Shown: positions 1 to 27,149 of the stretch, piece after piece | Layout of the letters: each line of letters starts with the position of its first letter | Numbering within the stretch: the stretch's first letter is position 1 | The notes under the pieces: generated by a model | Told to the model about the DNA's origin: nothing | Databases searched by the model: none | What the model saw: only the letters and a program-made list of their open reading frames with translations | NCBI RefSeq assembly: GCF_047663525.1 | Contig: NC_092592.1 | Span: 26,655,001-26,719,000, forward strand | DNA: 64,000 nt | Reading direction: 5' to 3' | DNA from: Anas platyrhynchos | Taxonomy: Eukaryota; Chordata; Aves; Anseriformes; Anatidae | Made by a program: the position numbers and the translations under genes

Positions 1-1144
1 GCTGCAGCTTAGAAAGCAAACGGGGAAATTGTTGTTTCCTTCCTGTCTGCAGTGTGCCTCTTGGTTGTCAGGGGTCTTTGCAACGAAGCAGAATGCCTTG
101 TGGCCTTCAGGAATCTTCCTTGCCCCTGTTATTGCTCCCCTTGTTGGGTCAAGGGGACTCGTGCGCCCCGGTGTCTGTCCCTCTTCAATCAGTCGCTCAC
201 ATCACACAAGTCAGTGAAGCAGAAGCAGCCTTTGTGCAGAGGGACAGGTGGGGGGCTTTTTCTCCTCTTGGTGTCCACCCACAGTGGGGGTGATGATGGT
301 CAACAGGTGAGTTGCAGGGGTGATTGCAGGAGAAAGAGTCAAGGAACCAACTTGTGTTAGTCCTGACCTCTGGCTCTACTTCCTAGAGACCTGTAGGTGT
401 GGAGCCTGGCCCACCCGCATGATCTGTGCTAGCACTTTGCTGCACTTACCAGGCTTCTTTTTTCTAATGAGTGACCTAAATTTCTCCTTCTCTGTGGTGT
501 AAGCTCATTACCATTATCCCACTTACCATGGCAACAGAGAACAGATTATTCCTTTTCTCTTTTCCAAAGGCTTTTTATGTGTGTGAAAACTTCCTCTCCA
601 CCTCCTTCACCAGCTCAGACGAAGCGACCCCGTTGCCTTCAGCCCCTCGGGGTCGGCTGTTTGCCAGCCCTTGCTTTCCTCTGGCCTCCTGGCTGTTGCT
701 TTCTGCCTCCTCAGCAGGGCAGTCCCCAGGCTGGGGTGCACTTAGTCTGGCTGAGGTTTTATCAGCATGGCTGAACTGTGAGATTAGTTATCTGTCAGGC
801 GGTGCTCCAGCACGTGTACCCCACTGCTGTGTTTGTGGTGGTGGATCATTAACTCCTTTCTCCTGCCCCAGTCCTCCTCTGAGGTCTGACCCTACCCTGC
901 TGAGGGTTGCCTGGTGGCAGGTCTGAGGGAAGGCCTGCCCCCCCTCCCTTGGCCAGGAGCCTGTGTTCATGGAGGGCAGGGGGAAAATGGGAAACATTTG
1001 TTGATCTGGACATCTGCCTCCTCCCTTGGCACACGTGTGTGAGGGTTTCTGGGCCTGACCCAGCCCCCTGGCCTAGGAGGGTGTCCATGTGCCTCCCGTA
1101 CCCCCCCCTCACGCAGACAGGGCCTCACTCGGGGAGAAATCACC
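1..1144. other. Intergenic sequence beyond the CNNM1 3' end
   Basis: No coding exon, RNA gene or repeat is recognised here. In human the next gene on this side is GOT1, tail to tail with CNNM1. I looked for GOT1-like coding sequence or a plus-strand AATAAA/ATTAAA signal and saw neither, so that gene, if present, lies further left. Confidence 0.5.
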
Positions 1145-1150
1145 TTTAAT
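1145..1150 (-). terminator. CNNM1: Candidate polyadenylation signal ATTAAA for CNNM1
   Basis: The plus strand reads tttaat here, which is ATTAAA on the minus strand, about 1.04 kb past the stop codon. ATTAAA is the commonest variant of the vertebrate AATAAA signal. It is the only such hexamer seen downstream of the gene in this window. No cleavage site can be proven without transcripts. Confidence 0.35.
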
Positions 1151-2189
1151 GCTGATATCCCCGTTGCAGTCAGCTTCTACAAAAACTACGGCCTGGCCTG
1201 TGCCCCCTGGGGGCTCGGCCCGAGCCTCCCTCACGGGGAGGACGGGTGAGCGCGGCGTGGAGCGGCCGTCCCCCCCCGGGGAGGGCTGCGGCGATGGTCA
1301 GCGTGTGCTGCGATGTGTGTGGCGCCGGGCACGGCACGAACGTGTCCTGGGGCCCTGAGCTGCACGTGGCACCCCCCAAAAAGCATCTTCTCCTGACGGC
1401 GGAGACCACGTCCGTGCAGCGCCCGGCACCGAGGGGCTCCGGGCCTCGCGGGGATGGGGATGGGCAATGATGCTGAGGGCAGTTCGGGTCGGGCCGCCCC
1501 TCCCTGCGCTGCCGCAGGGAACGCTTCTCCCCTTTTCCTTCCTCCACCTCTTCCTCGGGACCAGATGCTACCAGGCAGCAGCTGGGCGAGGGCCCCGGGG
1601 CAGCTGTGAGCTGGTCCCTGCCGCCTGGGTGGTTCGGCCCCCCCAGGGGCTCATCCTTTCTCGCCTGGGGATGGGGCCTGCAGGGAGGGGCGGCGCGGGC
1701 AGGCGGGTGGGCAGCGAGCGAGTGCAGACCTGCTGCTGTTGGACGTGAGCCTCGCGGCAGGAGACCCCCATGCTGCAGACCTGGAAGACACACGGACAGC
1801 CTGCCCTGACGCCGCTCGGTCCTGCGGCACCCCAACCGAGCTCTGTGGCACGGGTGCAGACACGTTCCTATCTGTGAAAATACACGAGTTGGGGGTCTTG
1901 CTCTCTCCCTAACCTCTGCTCCATCCCTGAGGGTGGTTGGACTCTGTTGCTGCGTGCCCAGCCCCCAGCTGCATGTGCCTGCATGGGGCTGCCCTCACCC
2001 ATGTCAGCTCTGGGTGGGTCTTTCTGCAGCCCTCCAACCCACATTGCTTCAACAACAGCAAACTTGATTTTCTCACCATTAAAACCAAGCGCCCTCCCCC
2101 TTGCTGGGGGAGGAATACCACAAGGAGGGCCAGGCTCTTACCTCTGGTCCACATGGGCCTCCAGCACCGTGCTCCGGCCACGCTGCTGC
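1145..2189 (-). other. CNNM1: Probable CNNM1 3' untranslated region
   Basis: This stretch follows the CNNM1 stop codon on the minus strand. The first polyadenylation-type hexamer met after the stop is ATTAAA (minus strand, 1150 to 1145); no AATAAA occurs on the minus strand between the stop and the window's left end. The 3' end is therefore placed near 1125-1145 by inference only. The true end could be further left. Confidence 0.4.
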
Positions 2190-18290
<16,101 letters not shown>

Positions 18291-21200
18291 TCAGCGGCTC
18301 AGTGTCCTCGGGAGAGCACGGTGGCCTTGCCGAGGGATTCGCAGCCGGCCTCCCCCTGCGGTCTGCTGAGGCCCAAGCGTCTTGCTTTTCAGCTTTCATC
18401 TCTCTTCTTCCTGTGGGAGGCATCGTTATTATTGGTTTTTAATGGGAGAACAGCTTTAAGTTTGTGGTCTTGCTAGGAAACAAATGTATCGCTCTGGAAC
18501 AAACATTCTTGTGCCTAGACCTGATGGAGAGTGTGGTATGCAAAAGTGATTTATCAGCTTCAGAAGTATGTGCTGAATATCCCCCCCATTTACTTAAGGG
18601 CTATTAACTCTTGCTAACAAGTCACCTAGTACTGGAACTGTTGTGTCTTCCCTGGACCACCACCCAGGACAGCCTTGAAGCAGAGGCTCAGGAACTGGAA
18701 AGAGTCGTTTGCTTACATCTCTGACAGGCTCAGTAATGGCAAAGCAAGAAGCGAGTCAGAAAACATCATGGAGTTCCCCCCAAATTATTATTATTCATTA
18801 TTATTCCTCCCCACTCTGTCGTTCCAGGGAAGGCACCCGGATCCACAGTGACACAAGACACAACCTGCATCCTTCTTCACCCTGCTCTAGGTCTGATGGA
18901 GAAGCTGAAGCCCAGACCACCTGCAAGAGCCATTGCCCGTGTTCCTGGTGCCAGGAGTGAGACTGGAGCAGAGAGTGTGTGACATTAGCACGTCAGTGCT
19001 GGGGACCCCCCTCGGAGCCACAAGAGGCTTTTGCTGCCATGGACCTGCCCTGCTGCCCCACCATCAGTCCCTCTGCCTTCAGGCAGAGCCAGACAGCCCT
19101 GCCTTAGCTGGGCAGGGCCGAGTGAGGGATTTATAGGAGGTGGCTGGTGGGGTGAATCAGTGCTGACATTTAACAGCGCTGCCTCCTCCTCACACCCATG
19201 AAAATGGGCCACTTTGTGCGTCACTATGTCAGCAGGCACACAGGCATGAGGAGCTACCGGGGAGACCTGTGCTCCTTGCTGTGTTGGGAGAAACTCTCCC
19301 CCTCTGCATAAGAGGCAGCTAATTTTTTTTTTTTTTTTTTCCCAAAATTGATTAATTCCCTGGGATTTCATGGGGGCTCTGTGCTGTTTCTTGCTGGTTT
19401 TCCCTTTCTACCTCCCTAGCTCCAGCGGAGGAGCACTGTCTGATGCTCTACCCGGGCATGACTTCCAGAGGTTAACTCGTAACCTCCTTTACCAGACCTT
19501 CCCCTGGGCTGAACTTGTACCACCCAAGGAACAGATCTCATAAATTGCCCTAAACAATACCCAAAGGGACAGGGAGAAGTTCAGTCTGCTCCTGCCTTTC
19601 TGTGTGTGAGTGCTGGGGGTGAGCACATGGCTGCTCTGTCCCTATCATGGCCATGTGGGAACCGTTGTCTGACACTACCCCATATTTTTGCAACAGCAGG
19701 CTGTCACCAGCCCTGAAATGTCCAAAAACCTTATGCTGAGAATATCATAAAGACAATTTGGTTTTGTGCACCCCTGTCAGCGCTTTGTGTCAGCGTTTGG
19801 AAGCTAGGTACCTGCGTCAGTGGTTACTCATCCTTATTAACCTGCAGATTCCCGAGGGATTTCCCAGTGCAGGAACTGAAGGCTGCGAACTGCGGGGTTC
19901 CTTTTCTTTAGTTAAGTAGGTGCTTGGGAAGCGCTCTTGTCCATAGTACCCTGGTCGCCGGAGATCCTCAGGCGGCAGGATGCACACCGCTGCTCTGGGG
20001 GAGCGCACGGAGCCGTGGCACTGCGGGAGGAGGAACCACAAGGTGGCAATCTCTCTCCGTGCTTCTACTGGCAAAATAACCCTGGGACGAAAAGTCTCGG
20101 GCAGTAACTCGGTAAGGCTGCAGAGGCGGTTGGTCACGTCTTGTATTTTCCATGTGCGCTGTCAGGTTTTCTCTTCCGTACGTTTCTCCCTTTAGGATGA
20201 AGCTCTCAGGCTCGAAGAAGTGGCACTGGAGGCTGCTCTTTGGTAACTGCTCCATCCTTTGCCCCCAAGCGGGCAGCAGATGCAACTTGTTAGATCGCTA
20301 ACTACCAAGACTGCTTGTGTGTGTGTTGGCAGAGCTACCGTGTGTGTTGGCGAGGTAGTTTCCTCCTTCACTGGCGGCACTGTCTGTGGCAGCTGCTTCT
20401 GAGTATTGCTAACCTCACATTACACTGCTGCACGGTATAGTCGTGCCAGGATCCTGCTTCATGCAATGAGATGCCTCTGCGGGAGCAAAATAACCCTGGA
20501 GCTTGGACCAGGCAGTGACCTGCAGGCTGGGTTTTACATACAGTCTGGAGCAGCCTAGGAGGCAAGGGGACTGCGAAACTTTTGTGGCAAGAGCTCAACT
20601 CTGTGCAAAGATGTGGAGGAGAAAGAATGCTCGGTTCGGGGCGAAGCTGCCCTGGTCCTGCAGTCTCAAACACACCATCTGTTGCGATGAGCTGCATCTA
20701 GCTCAGGACATAGTTGTGTTCCTGCCAGATGTTAGCTTACATGTGCTCCATGTAAAAGTAAACTGGTGCGAAAGCTGTGGTCTGATGTGCTTTCAGTAGG
20801 ATTTGACCTGCACAAGTGACGACGTGCTAGCCAGCCTCTCGCCGAGAGGATGCACTCCAGAAGTTGCAGGTGTGTGGCTGGAGCATGTTCAATGATTCAA
20901 GATAGGAAATATCTTCCAAAGCTCAAAATAAGACAAAACAAACTGAGCTTTAGCACATGCTCAATTGATTGAGTCCTTGGCAAAGTATGACATAAATTTC
21001 CAAGGCTCTCACTGAGGCCTGTCCTGGCTGCATCCTGCCTCTTGAGTCCTTCGGTGAGCACCATGTGGCTGCCCTCGTTTTCTTCGAACACTACAGTCTC
21101 CTCCTTTTACCTGTTCTCTGTTGCGACATTGCTGTTCAATTAGCAATAATGACCTTCTCCCTCTGCAGCTTCTGTGCCGCAGCTCTCAAGGTCCACAACC

Positions 21201-21525
21201 CCTGCCTGTGGGGATACCCCTGATCACAGCTGTCCTCCTCCAGCTCTGACAGTGCAGGTCCGGGAGGACGAGTGAAGCATGGATATGGGGAGTTTGGTAA
21301 AGCCCCTTCAGATCAACTTGACTTTGAGGTCTGAAGTCAGAGTCCCAGAGGCTGCGGGCTGCAATTCGCTTCCTTCCTGGTGGAGGAGAGCCCAGGGGGT
21401 CTGGTGTCCGCTGGTCCTCCAGAAAGGGGCGAGGAGCCACTGGGGGACTGCTGGTGGGGATAGAAATGTTAGCAATTCCAAATCATGATGGGAAACAGAA
21501 GGAGTAAAGAAAAGCTGGATTTTTC

Positions 21526-21590
21526 TTTCTTTCTTTTTTTTTTTTCTTTTTCTTTTTTTTTTTTTTTCTTTTTCCTTTTTTTTCTTTTAC
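21526..21590. repeat. T/C-rich simple tract
   Basis: An almost pure pyrimidine run made of T blocks broken by single C residues. It is low-complexity sequence and explains the lysine/glutamate-rich open frame on the minus strand here, which is not a gene. Confidence 0.85.
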
Positions 21591-24043
21591 TTCCCCCCAC
21601 AGAAAGTGGGAAGAAAACTAGCAAGCACAGAGCTGGCTTCTCATGGAACATGTCTGCAACGTGATTGTCACTAATGCTCTGCAGCCAGCCAAAAGAAGAT
21701 ACTTTACCCAAGTAAGTGAAATAAGCACTGAGACGTGGGATATATGATAACTTCTGAAGCAGAAGGAATAAGACCCCAGGCAAGGGAGCTCCAATTTTTT
21801 CCTCTTTCTGAGGCTGTGGTGTTGAATTAACTCCTTTTCTCTGTGTCCTGGACATGGTTACTGCAGGCTTGCAGAGCTGTACCCAGCCTTCTGGATGTTG
21901 ACATGTTAAGCGCTTGGTTTGCGATAACCAATTTTCCCCTGAAATGATACCAAAAGGTCTGCTGTTTTGATTTAAAGTGTTTTCCAAGTATTTTGGTTAA
22001 TAGTTAAAGACAGTCCACTCCAAGAGAATCTAACTTGGGGAAGCCATGAAATTTAATTCATTTCGGCAACTTAAATATATAATCAGGGACATATGGTAAT
22101 ACTAAATACAGGGGGAAATGTCATTGTTCAAGTCAAATTTCTGCATTCAGTCAAAACCCAATAGTTGTAACACCAAACTGTACTTTCCATTGTACAGGAA
22201 ATAAAGCATCATTTTTTCAAAGCAAATAGACATGCAATTGCATGCCTATTATATTGCTTATATTGCTTTATTTTTAGCTTTCTCCATGTTGCTGTTACTA
22301 AAGGGCTAACAGAAGGGAAACTGGGGAGAGAAGAAATGATACAACACCCAGATCCTGGTAGAAAGGACAAAGGAGATGCCCGGATACGTGCTCTTTCCTT
22401 GCAATTGTTTCTAGCTGAGAGGTTACTGTGCTAGGGACACCGCACCCCCCCTGCAACCTTCCCCCTTGTTTCTGCAGACTTGCCAGCATTGAAACAGTGC
22501 TGAGGTGAGGCTGTGTTGCCTCAAAGGCTGTGAAAATACTTCTCATTTCTCTTTGTCATTGTGCAACTTTTTTCTCCTGTCCCCTTGCTCCTAAGACAGG
22601 AGAAGGAACTATGTGGTTGTTGATGGTCAGTGGGAAGGATGGGTTTGTACCAGAACCACGTGAAGCTGCAGGCAGACCATGCTCTTGCATGGCTGGAGAA
22701 CCCCAAAAAGATCCTCCAGATTATGTAATTCAGCCTGACATGTTATGCTTGCAGACCTTCCTCTCTCCACCACCACCTTAAAGGGGAGTAGGTCAGGAAC
22801 ATAACTGTTGGTTTTGAAATTTGTATGTTGAAAGTATTCCTTTTTCTGGATTTATTTTAGAGCTTTCACTGGAGAATGGAAGCAGCAGGTCAGTCTGAGG
22901 TCTGTCCAGCATCAGCCCATTTTCTCATGGCTCCCTTAGCATACCTCAGCACCTGCTGGCCTTCCGTCCTTGTTCTGTGGTGCTCATTTTTGCCCATCTG
23001 ATCCTCTTCATCTCCCGGGTTCTTCCTGGGCATCCACTGCTTCTACACTGCCAGCATTTCACTTTGCTTCTCCTTCTTCTACTTGTGTGCTTTTCAGTCA
23101 CAACCCATAGTTCTCAGTGGCTCCTTCTCTTGCTCTCTAGCTGTGAGTTCCACACTTTTCTTCTGATTTCCTTTTGCAGACCATTGGTTTGGAGCTTTGA
23201 CTGATTTTTCCCATCTCTGTAGCAGGGCAGTGTTCAGTTGTCCTGACAGAGCTGCAGAATCTGGTGGCAGAGGTGTCATAATCAGACAGACACAGAGGAC
23301 AGAGCTTTACAATTTTATAATTACCTGACAGATTCTGATTGTTTCTGCCTCCCTGACCCCAGCAGTGTCTCTGACTTGAGAGTGTTTTGGCTGCTGTTTC
23401 TTCCTCTGAGCTCCTTCTCCTCGTTGGTCTCTGCACACAGCCCCTTCCTCTTTTTTTGTAATTGACTTGTTTGCTCCTCCAGCCTTGCACTTCATCCATC
23501 TTCCTATTTCCCCTCTCTGATCTACTCCTCATGTCCGCTTCCTTCATTTTTGCTGCAGGAATGTGAAGCATCTCTCCAGAAAAATATAAGGTCTCTGTGA
23601 ACTTCTACCATCCCCCCCGTATTCCCTCTTCCTTCACCTCTATCATCTCCTCACAGATGGTGGGACAAATACTTGCTTGTGTTCATTCTCAGGCTTGTTA
23701 AAGTGGCGTATTCTCCTCTTTTTCTTTCACATGAGGATGTGAAATGAGGATAATTCTACCCATTTCGTTGCTCCTCGGGGCTGGGCTCAGTTTGAGGAAA
23801 ATGTTTATGAGGCTATTGTGATCTTTGGAGCGCTGCAGAGCTACGGGTCTCCTATTGTGTTTGTCCTCTATCTGCTTGGCTGTGACGAATTGCTGCCACA
23901 TTTGCTTCTACTCAAGATATGAAAGACAAAAGCTAATTCAGACCCAGCCATTGATTAGCACAGGGATATTCATGGGTCTAAAGGGCATCTTCTGCCAAAA
24001 TCCAGTGTTACTTGTGGAGAAGATATTCCCAGTCATTACCCAC

Positions 24044-24072
24044 TTTTTTTTTTCCTTTTTTTTTTTTTTTGG

Positions 24073-24103
<31 letters not shown>

Positions 24104-24105
24104 CC
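24044..24105. repeat. T-rich tract with GTTTT repeats
   Basis: Two poly-T blocks are followed by five or six tandem TTTTG units around 24072-24100. Read on the minus strand it is a CAAAA repeat. It may be a simple repeat or the reversed tail of an old retroposed insertion; no duplication of flanking sequence was found. Confidence 0.7.
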
Positions 24106-24426
24106 TCCTCGCTGAAGAGGCACTGGGCAAAAGGGATTTCTGGCTGCTGGGCCCGGACAGCACCTGGTTCCACCACCTCCAGAGCAGTTCTCACAGCTTT
24201 GTGCAGTTGGTGCATCTCAGCTTTCAGGATGCTCGGAACACCTGTTGGAAGTCAGACACTTTGGGAGCTTGCTCGTTCTCTCCGGAGACAGATCTGCAGG
24301 GCTGAGGTACCCTGGGCTTGCCAGAGTATTCCTGAAACCATGCATCAAATTAGGCAGATGAAGGAAAAGAATAAAAACAATTTATTCTAGCAGAGTGCAT
24401 GGTACCAAGCTGCTCACAGAACTGGG

Positions 24427-24472
24427 AATAAAGTTAGAAAACAAGAAAAAAAAAAAAAAAAAAAAAAAAAAA
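24427..24472 (+). repeat. A27 tract preceded by AATAAA (possible retroposed tail)
   Basis: Twenty-seven adenines (24446-24472) follow 13 bases after an AATAAA hexamer (24427-24432). This is the arrangement left by reverse-transcribed polyadenylated RNA. The upstream 300 bp do not match any gene I recognise and no target-site duplication was seen, so a chance A-run remains possible. Confidence 0.45.
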
Positions 24473-25875
24473 GACTTCAGCAGCAGCTGCCTAAAATCCA
24501 ACTTCAGTCCTTTTGTATCTCATGCATCTTTCTGTGGCATCTGTGTGCCCCAGCCAGGGAGAGCCCATGCACTGGTGCCTCTTTTGGGCTCCTGTCCTTT
24601 TTTTTTTTTTAATTTTATTTTTATGGGGCTTTTAATTAGGCAGCTACTGGGTCACTAATTAACTGTGCTGTGGCTAGATTTGGAGATACCAGTTTATGTT
24701 CCTTTCACACTGGCAAAAACACAAAGATGGCATTGCCAAATGTGCTTTTCCTGCCCAGGTGGTGGGTTTTGATTGATGCCTTGCCTTTTGCACTTATGGA
24801 AGGAGGAAGCTCTCTCAGTAGGCTTGCTTTCCCTGTGCTGTCGCTCAGCTCCCCAGCCAGCCACTCGTCTTAGCCCAGACAGATGTTTTTGCTTGTTACA
24901 GAACTTCACAGAACACCTCCATTAAAGAGTAATGCACGGATACTGCATTAAATCAAGCAATTGTCTTCTGCCTGCTCGCTCAGGTTAGACGTGATACATC
25001 AACACGCTAGAAAATTGTTTCAGCAGTGGAGTTCAGGCTGTGCAGCACCCACCTTTGGGCACTGGTAATTTTAGGAGGTTGCATTCCAGACATTAAGGCT
25101 CTTGTGGTGAAAATGATGGACACAGCGGTGCAGAAAGAGCAAAAACCTCAATAAAAAGAATCTGCTGTGCTGTTACAGGGTCTGATGACCACATTCATTG
25201 TCCTTGCTCTTCTCAGAAATTGTCTGGGGAAAACAAGTAAGTCAGGCCATGGTACAGGGCAGGCATTTAAGAGTCTGAAAAGAAAAGATATTTTGGTAAA
25301 TTATCTATGGATAGCGTTCTTTACTTTCACTAGCTGAATTTTCTCCTTGCTGGCTTCTTTTAGAGCATCCATAACTCAGGTTTACTTGACAGCACTACAG
25401 AAACAGACGTGGCTGATATCTTGGGAATCAAAGACATGATGATTTTTTTTAAAAAAGGCTGTCTAGCTTGTTTTTATTCTTCCTAGCCTAATGGAGGTTT
25501 GTTTGGTACAGCACATCCTCTGATGATAATAACTTTCATCATTTATGAGCAGACGTTTATTTTCTAGCGAGCTAAAAATGTTCCTCCTAAGGAGGTTTTC
25601 CTATTTTCTTTTGGGTCGATGTATACAGCCAGAGATCCCGGTTTAATTTTTCTTCTTTATTTTTTTTCCTTTTTATTTTTTTTTCTTTCTGTATCAGCCC
25701 TGAAATCCAAAGAGGTTTCCTTTGCTGAAAGCCTTCAGCAACTGATCAGATATTTTACAACAAGCCCTTTCTCAGGCAGTAGCTGTGGAAAAGTGAGGAA
25801 AAAAATCGCAGTAACTACCTATGATAACAACGTTAAATGCACATTTAAGTGTTTGTGAGCTGTGACTGACTGAAA

Positions 25876-25985
25876 GGGTGCCAGACATTTTGCAAATATA
25901 CACAAAAAGACAGGCCCCTGCTCTAATCGGCTTATAAATTAGAAGGAAAGTACATTGGCAAGAGCAGAAGAGATGATATGACATG
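25876..25985. repeat. Possible ancient amniote SINE-like fragment
   Basis: The piece containing aaaaagacaggcccctgctc and then a cggcttataaattag-type segment resembles the widespread old vertebrate repeat with 'agacagtccctgccc...agagcttacaatctaa'. Only about 110 bp can be recognised. The family assignment is from memory of the consensus and is tentative. Confidence 0.35.
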
Positions 25986-26239
25986 CTTTAAATAGTTTAT
26001 TGGGAGCTGGAGAATTGTTGTTTATTTGGTGATGTTGGGAAAATATTTAATGTGCTTTGGTTAAACTCTTTATAGAAATGCTTCTCCTCCCACAGTTTTC
26101 TTTCCCAATGACTATTCTGGAGATTAAAAACAGCAAGTTCAGAGTAGATGGAAAATTGAGAAATGTATTTCCAAATGGCCAAAACCGCGAGTAAATCTTT
26201 ATAGATAGGGTTGTATTTTTTTTTTTTTAATGCTACCCA

Positions 26240-26660
26240 GGCTTTCTAAAGCAATTACCGTAATCCAAGAAAGGAGCGGCGCTTCGAGCCCGAGCCCCTC
26301 CGCCGCCAGCCGAGCCGCCCTCTCTCCCTCCCGGGCTACCGGAGGAACAACCGAGCCTCCTCCCTCGCCGGTAGCCGGGGCTGCCCTGACTGCGGGCTCC
26401 CGGTGGGCTGCCGGAGGGCTCCCGGTGGGCTCCCGGCTGCCCGTGCCTCCGCCGGCCGCAGGTGAGCGGCGTCGGGAGGGCTTCGACGGCGAGCCCCCGG
26501 GCGGTGTGCGAGCCGCTGGCAGCCGGGAGGCTTTGTGTGTTCTGCTGCTCCGTGCCGCCGGGGCCGGCCCCGCAGATAAACCACTTCCCAGCAGCCGCAG
26601 CTTGTGTTCGGAGCGGGGAGTAAGTGCGGGGGACGCTTCGGAGTAAACACGTTTCCCCTC
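26240..26660. promoter_or_regulatory. CpG-rich block upstream of HPSE2 with a splice-donor-like site
   Basis: AT-rich sequence changes abruptly to CG-dense sequence at about 26.26 kb. Within it a near-perfect 5' splice site, CCGCAG followed by GTGAGC, lies on the plus strand (GT at 26462-26463). This would suit a noncoding first exon, either an alternative HPSE2 5' exon or a separate noncoding RNA. No protein family is visible in the open frames. Confidence 0.45.
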
Positions 26661-27149
26661 CGAAGCGGTTTGTTTGTAAGTGAAAAGGTTAAGCGGGGTA
26701 AATTGTTTTTTTTTCTTGTCCTTCGCTGCAGAACGGGTTCGCGTTTCGTTTTAAAACACAGCCGTGCTTACCAGGAGGCAGGACACGAAATTTCGGCCTG
26801 CAACTGCAATGCTTATTTGACCAACAAATGCCACCGGAGCTTTGCTGATGTCTTTTGATAATACGGAAAACCAAAACAAGATAAACAAACAAACCGAAAG
26901 ATTAAAAACAAGGAAAAGCAAGGCGATGGTTCAGAAACTCGTGTCCCTCCTTGGCGGTGACCCCAAAACCGAGCAACTTCTGGAGGCTCCATGTCCCGGG
27001 TCGGTTAAGTGCTATTGAAAACTGAAGTTGTTTGCAGACGAACACAAATTTCCAAGCTTAAATTGCCTTCTTCCTGTCCCGGGATGCCAGGGCTTTGCAC
27101 AGCTGAAATTGCACAGCCCTTTCCCCCGGATCCTCTTACTTCTATAGCG

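Larger units (their letters stand above)
18301..26239. other. Intergenic region between CNNM1 and HPSE2
   Basis: No gene is recognised. The region is moderately AT-rich and contains T18 at 19323-19340, a long T/C tract near 21526-21590, a T-rich and GTTTT repeat near 24044-24105, A27 at 24446-24472, and a SINE-like fragment near 25.9 kb. A low-complexity-free AT-rich block at about 22.02-22.29 kb could be a conserved noncoding element, but conservation cannot be judged here. Confidence 0.5.

Noticed and set aside
1..1144. Possible 3' end of GOT1, the expected neighbour
   Set aside because: No GOT1-like coding or plus-strand polyadenylation signal seen.
21469..21987. A minus-strand frame with a lysine/glutamate-rich tail
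   Set aside because: The charged part is just the T/C simple tract read on the other strand, and the remainder has no motif.
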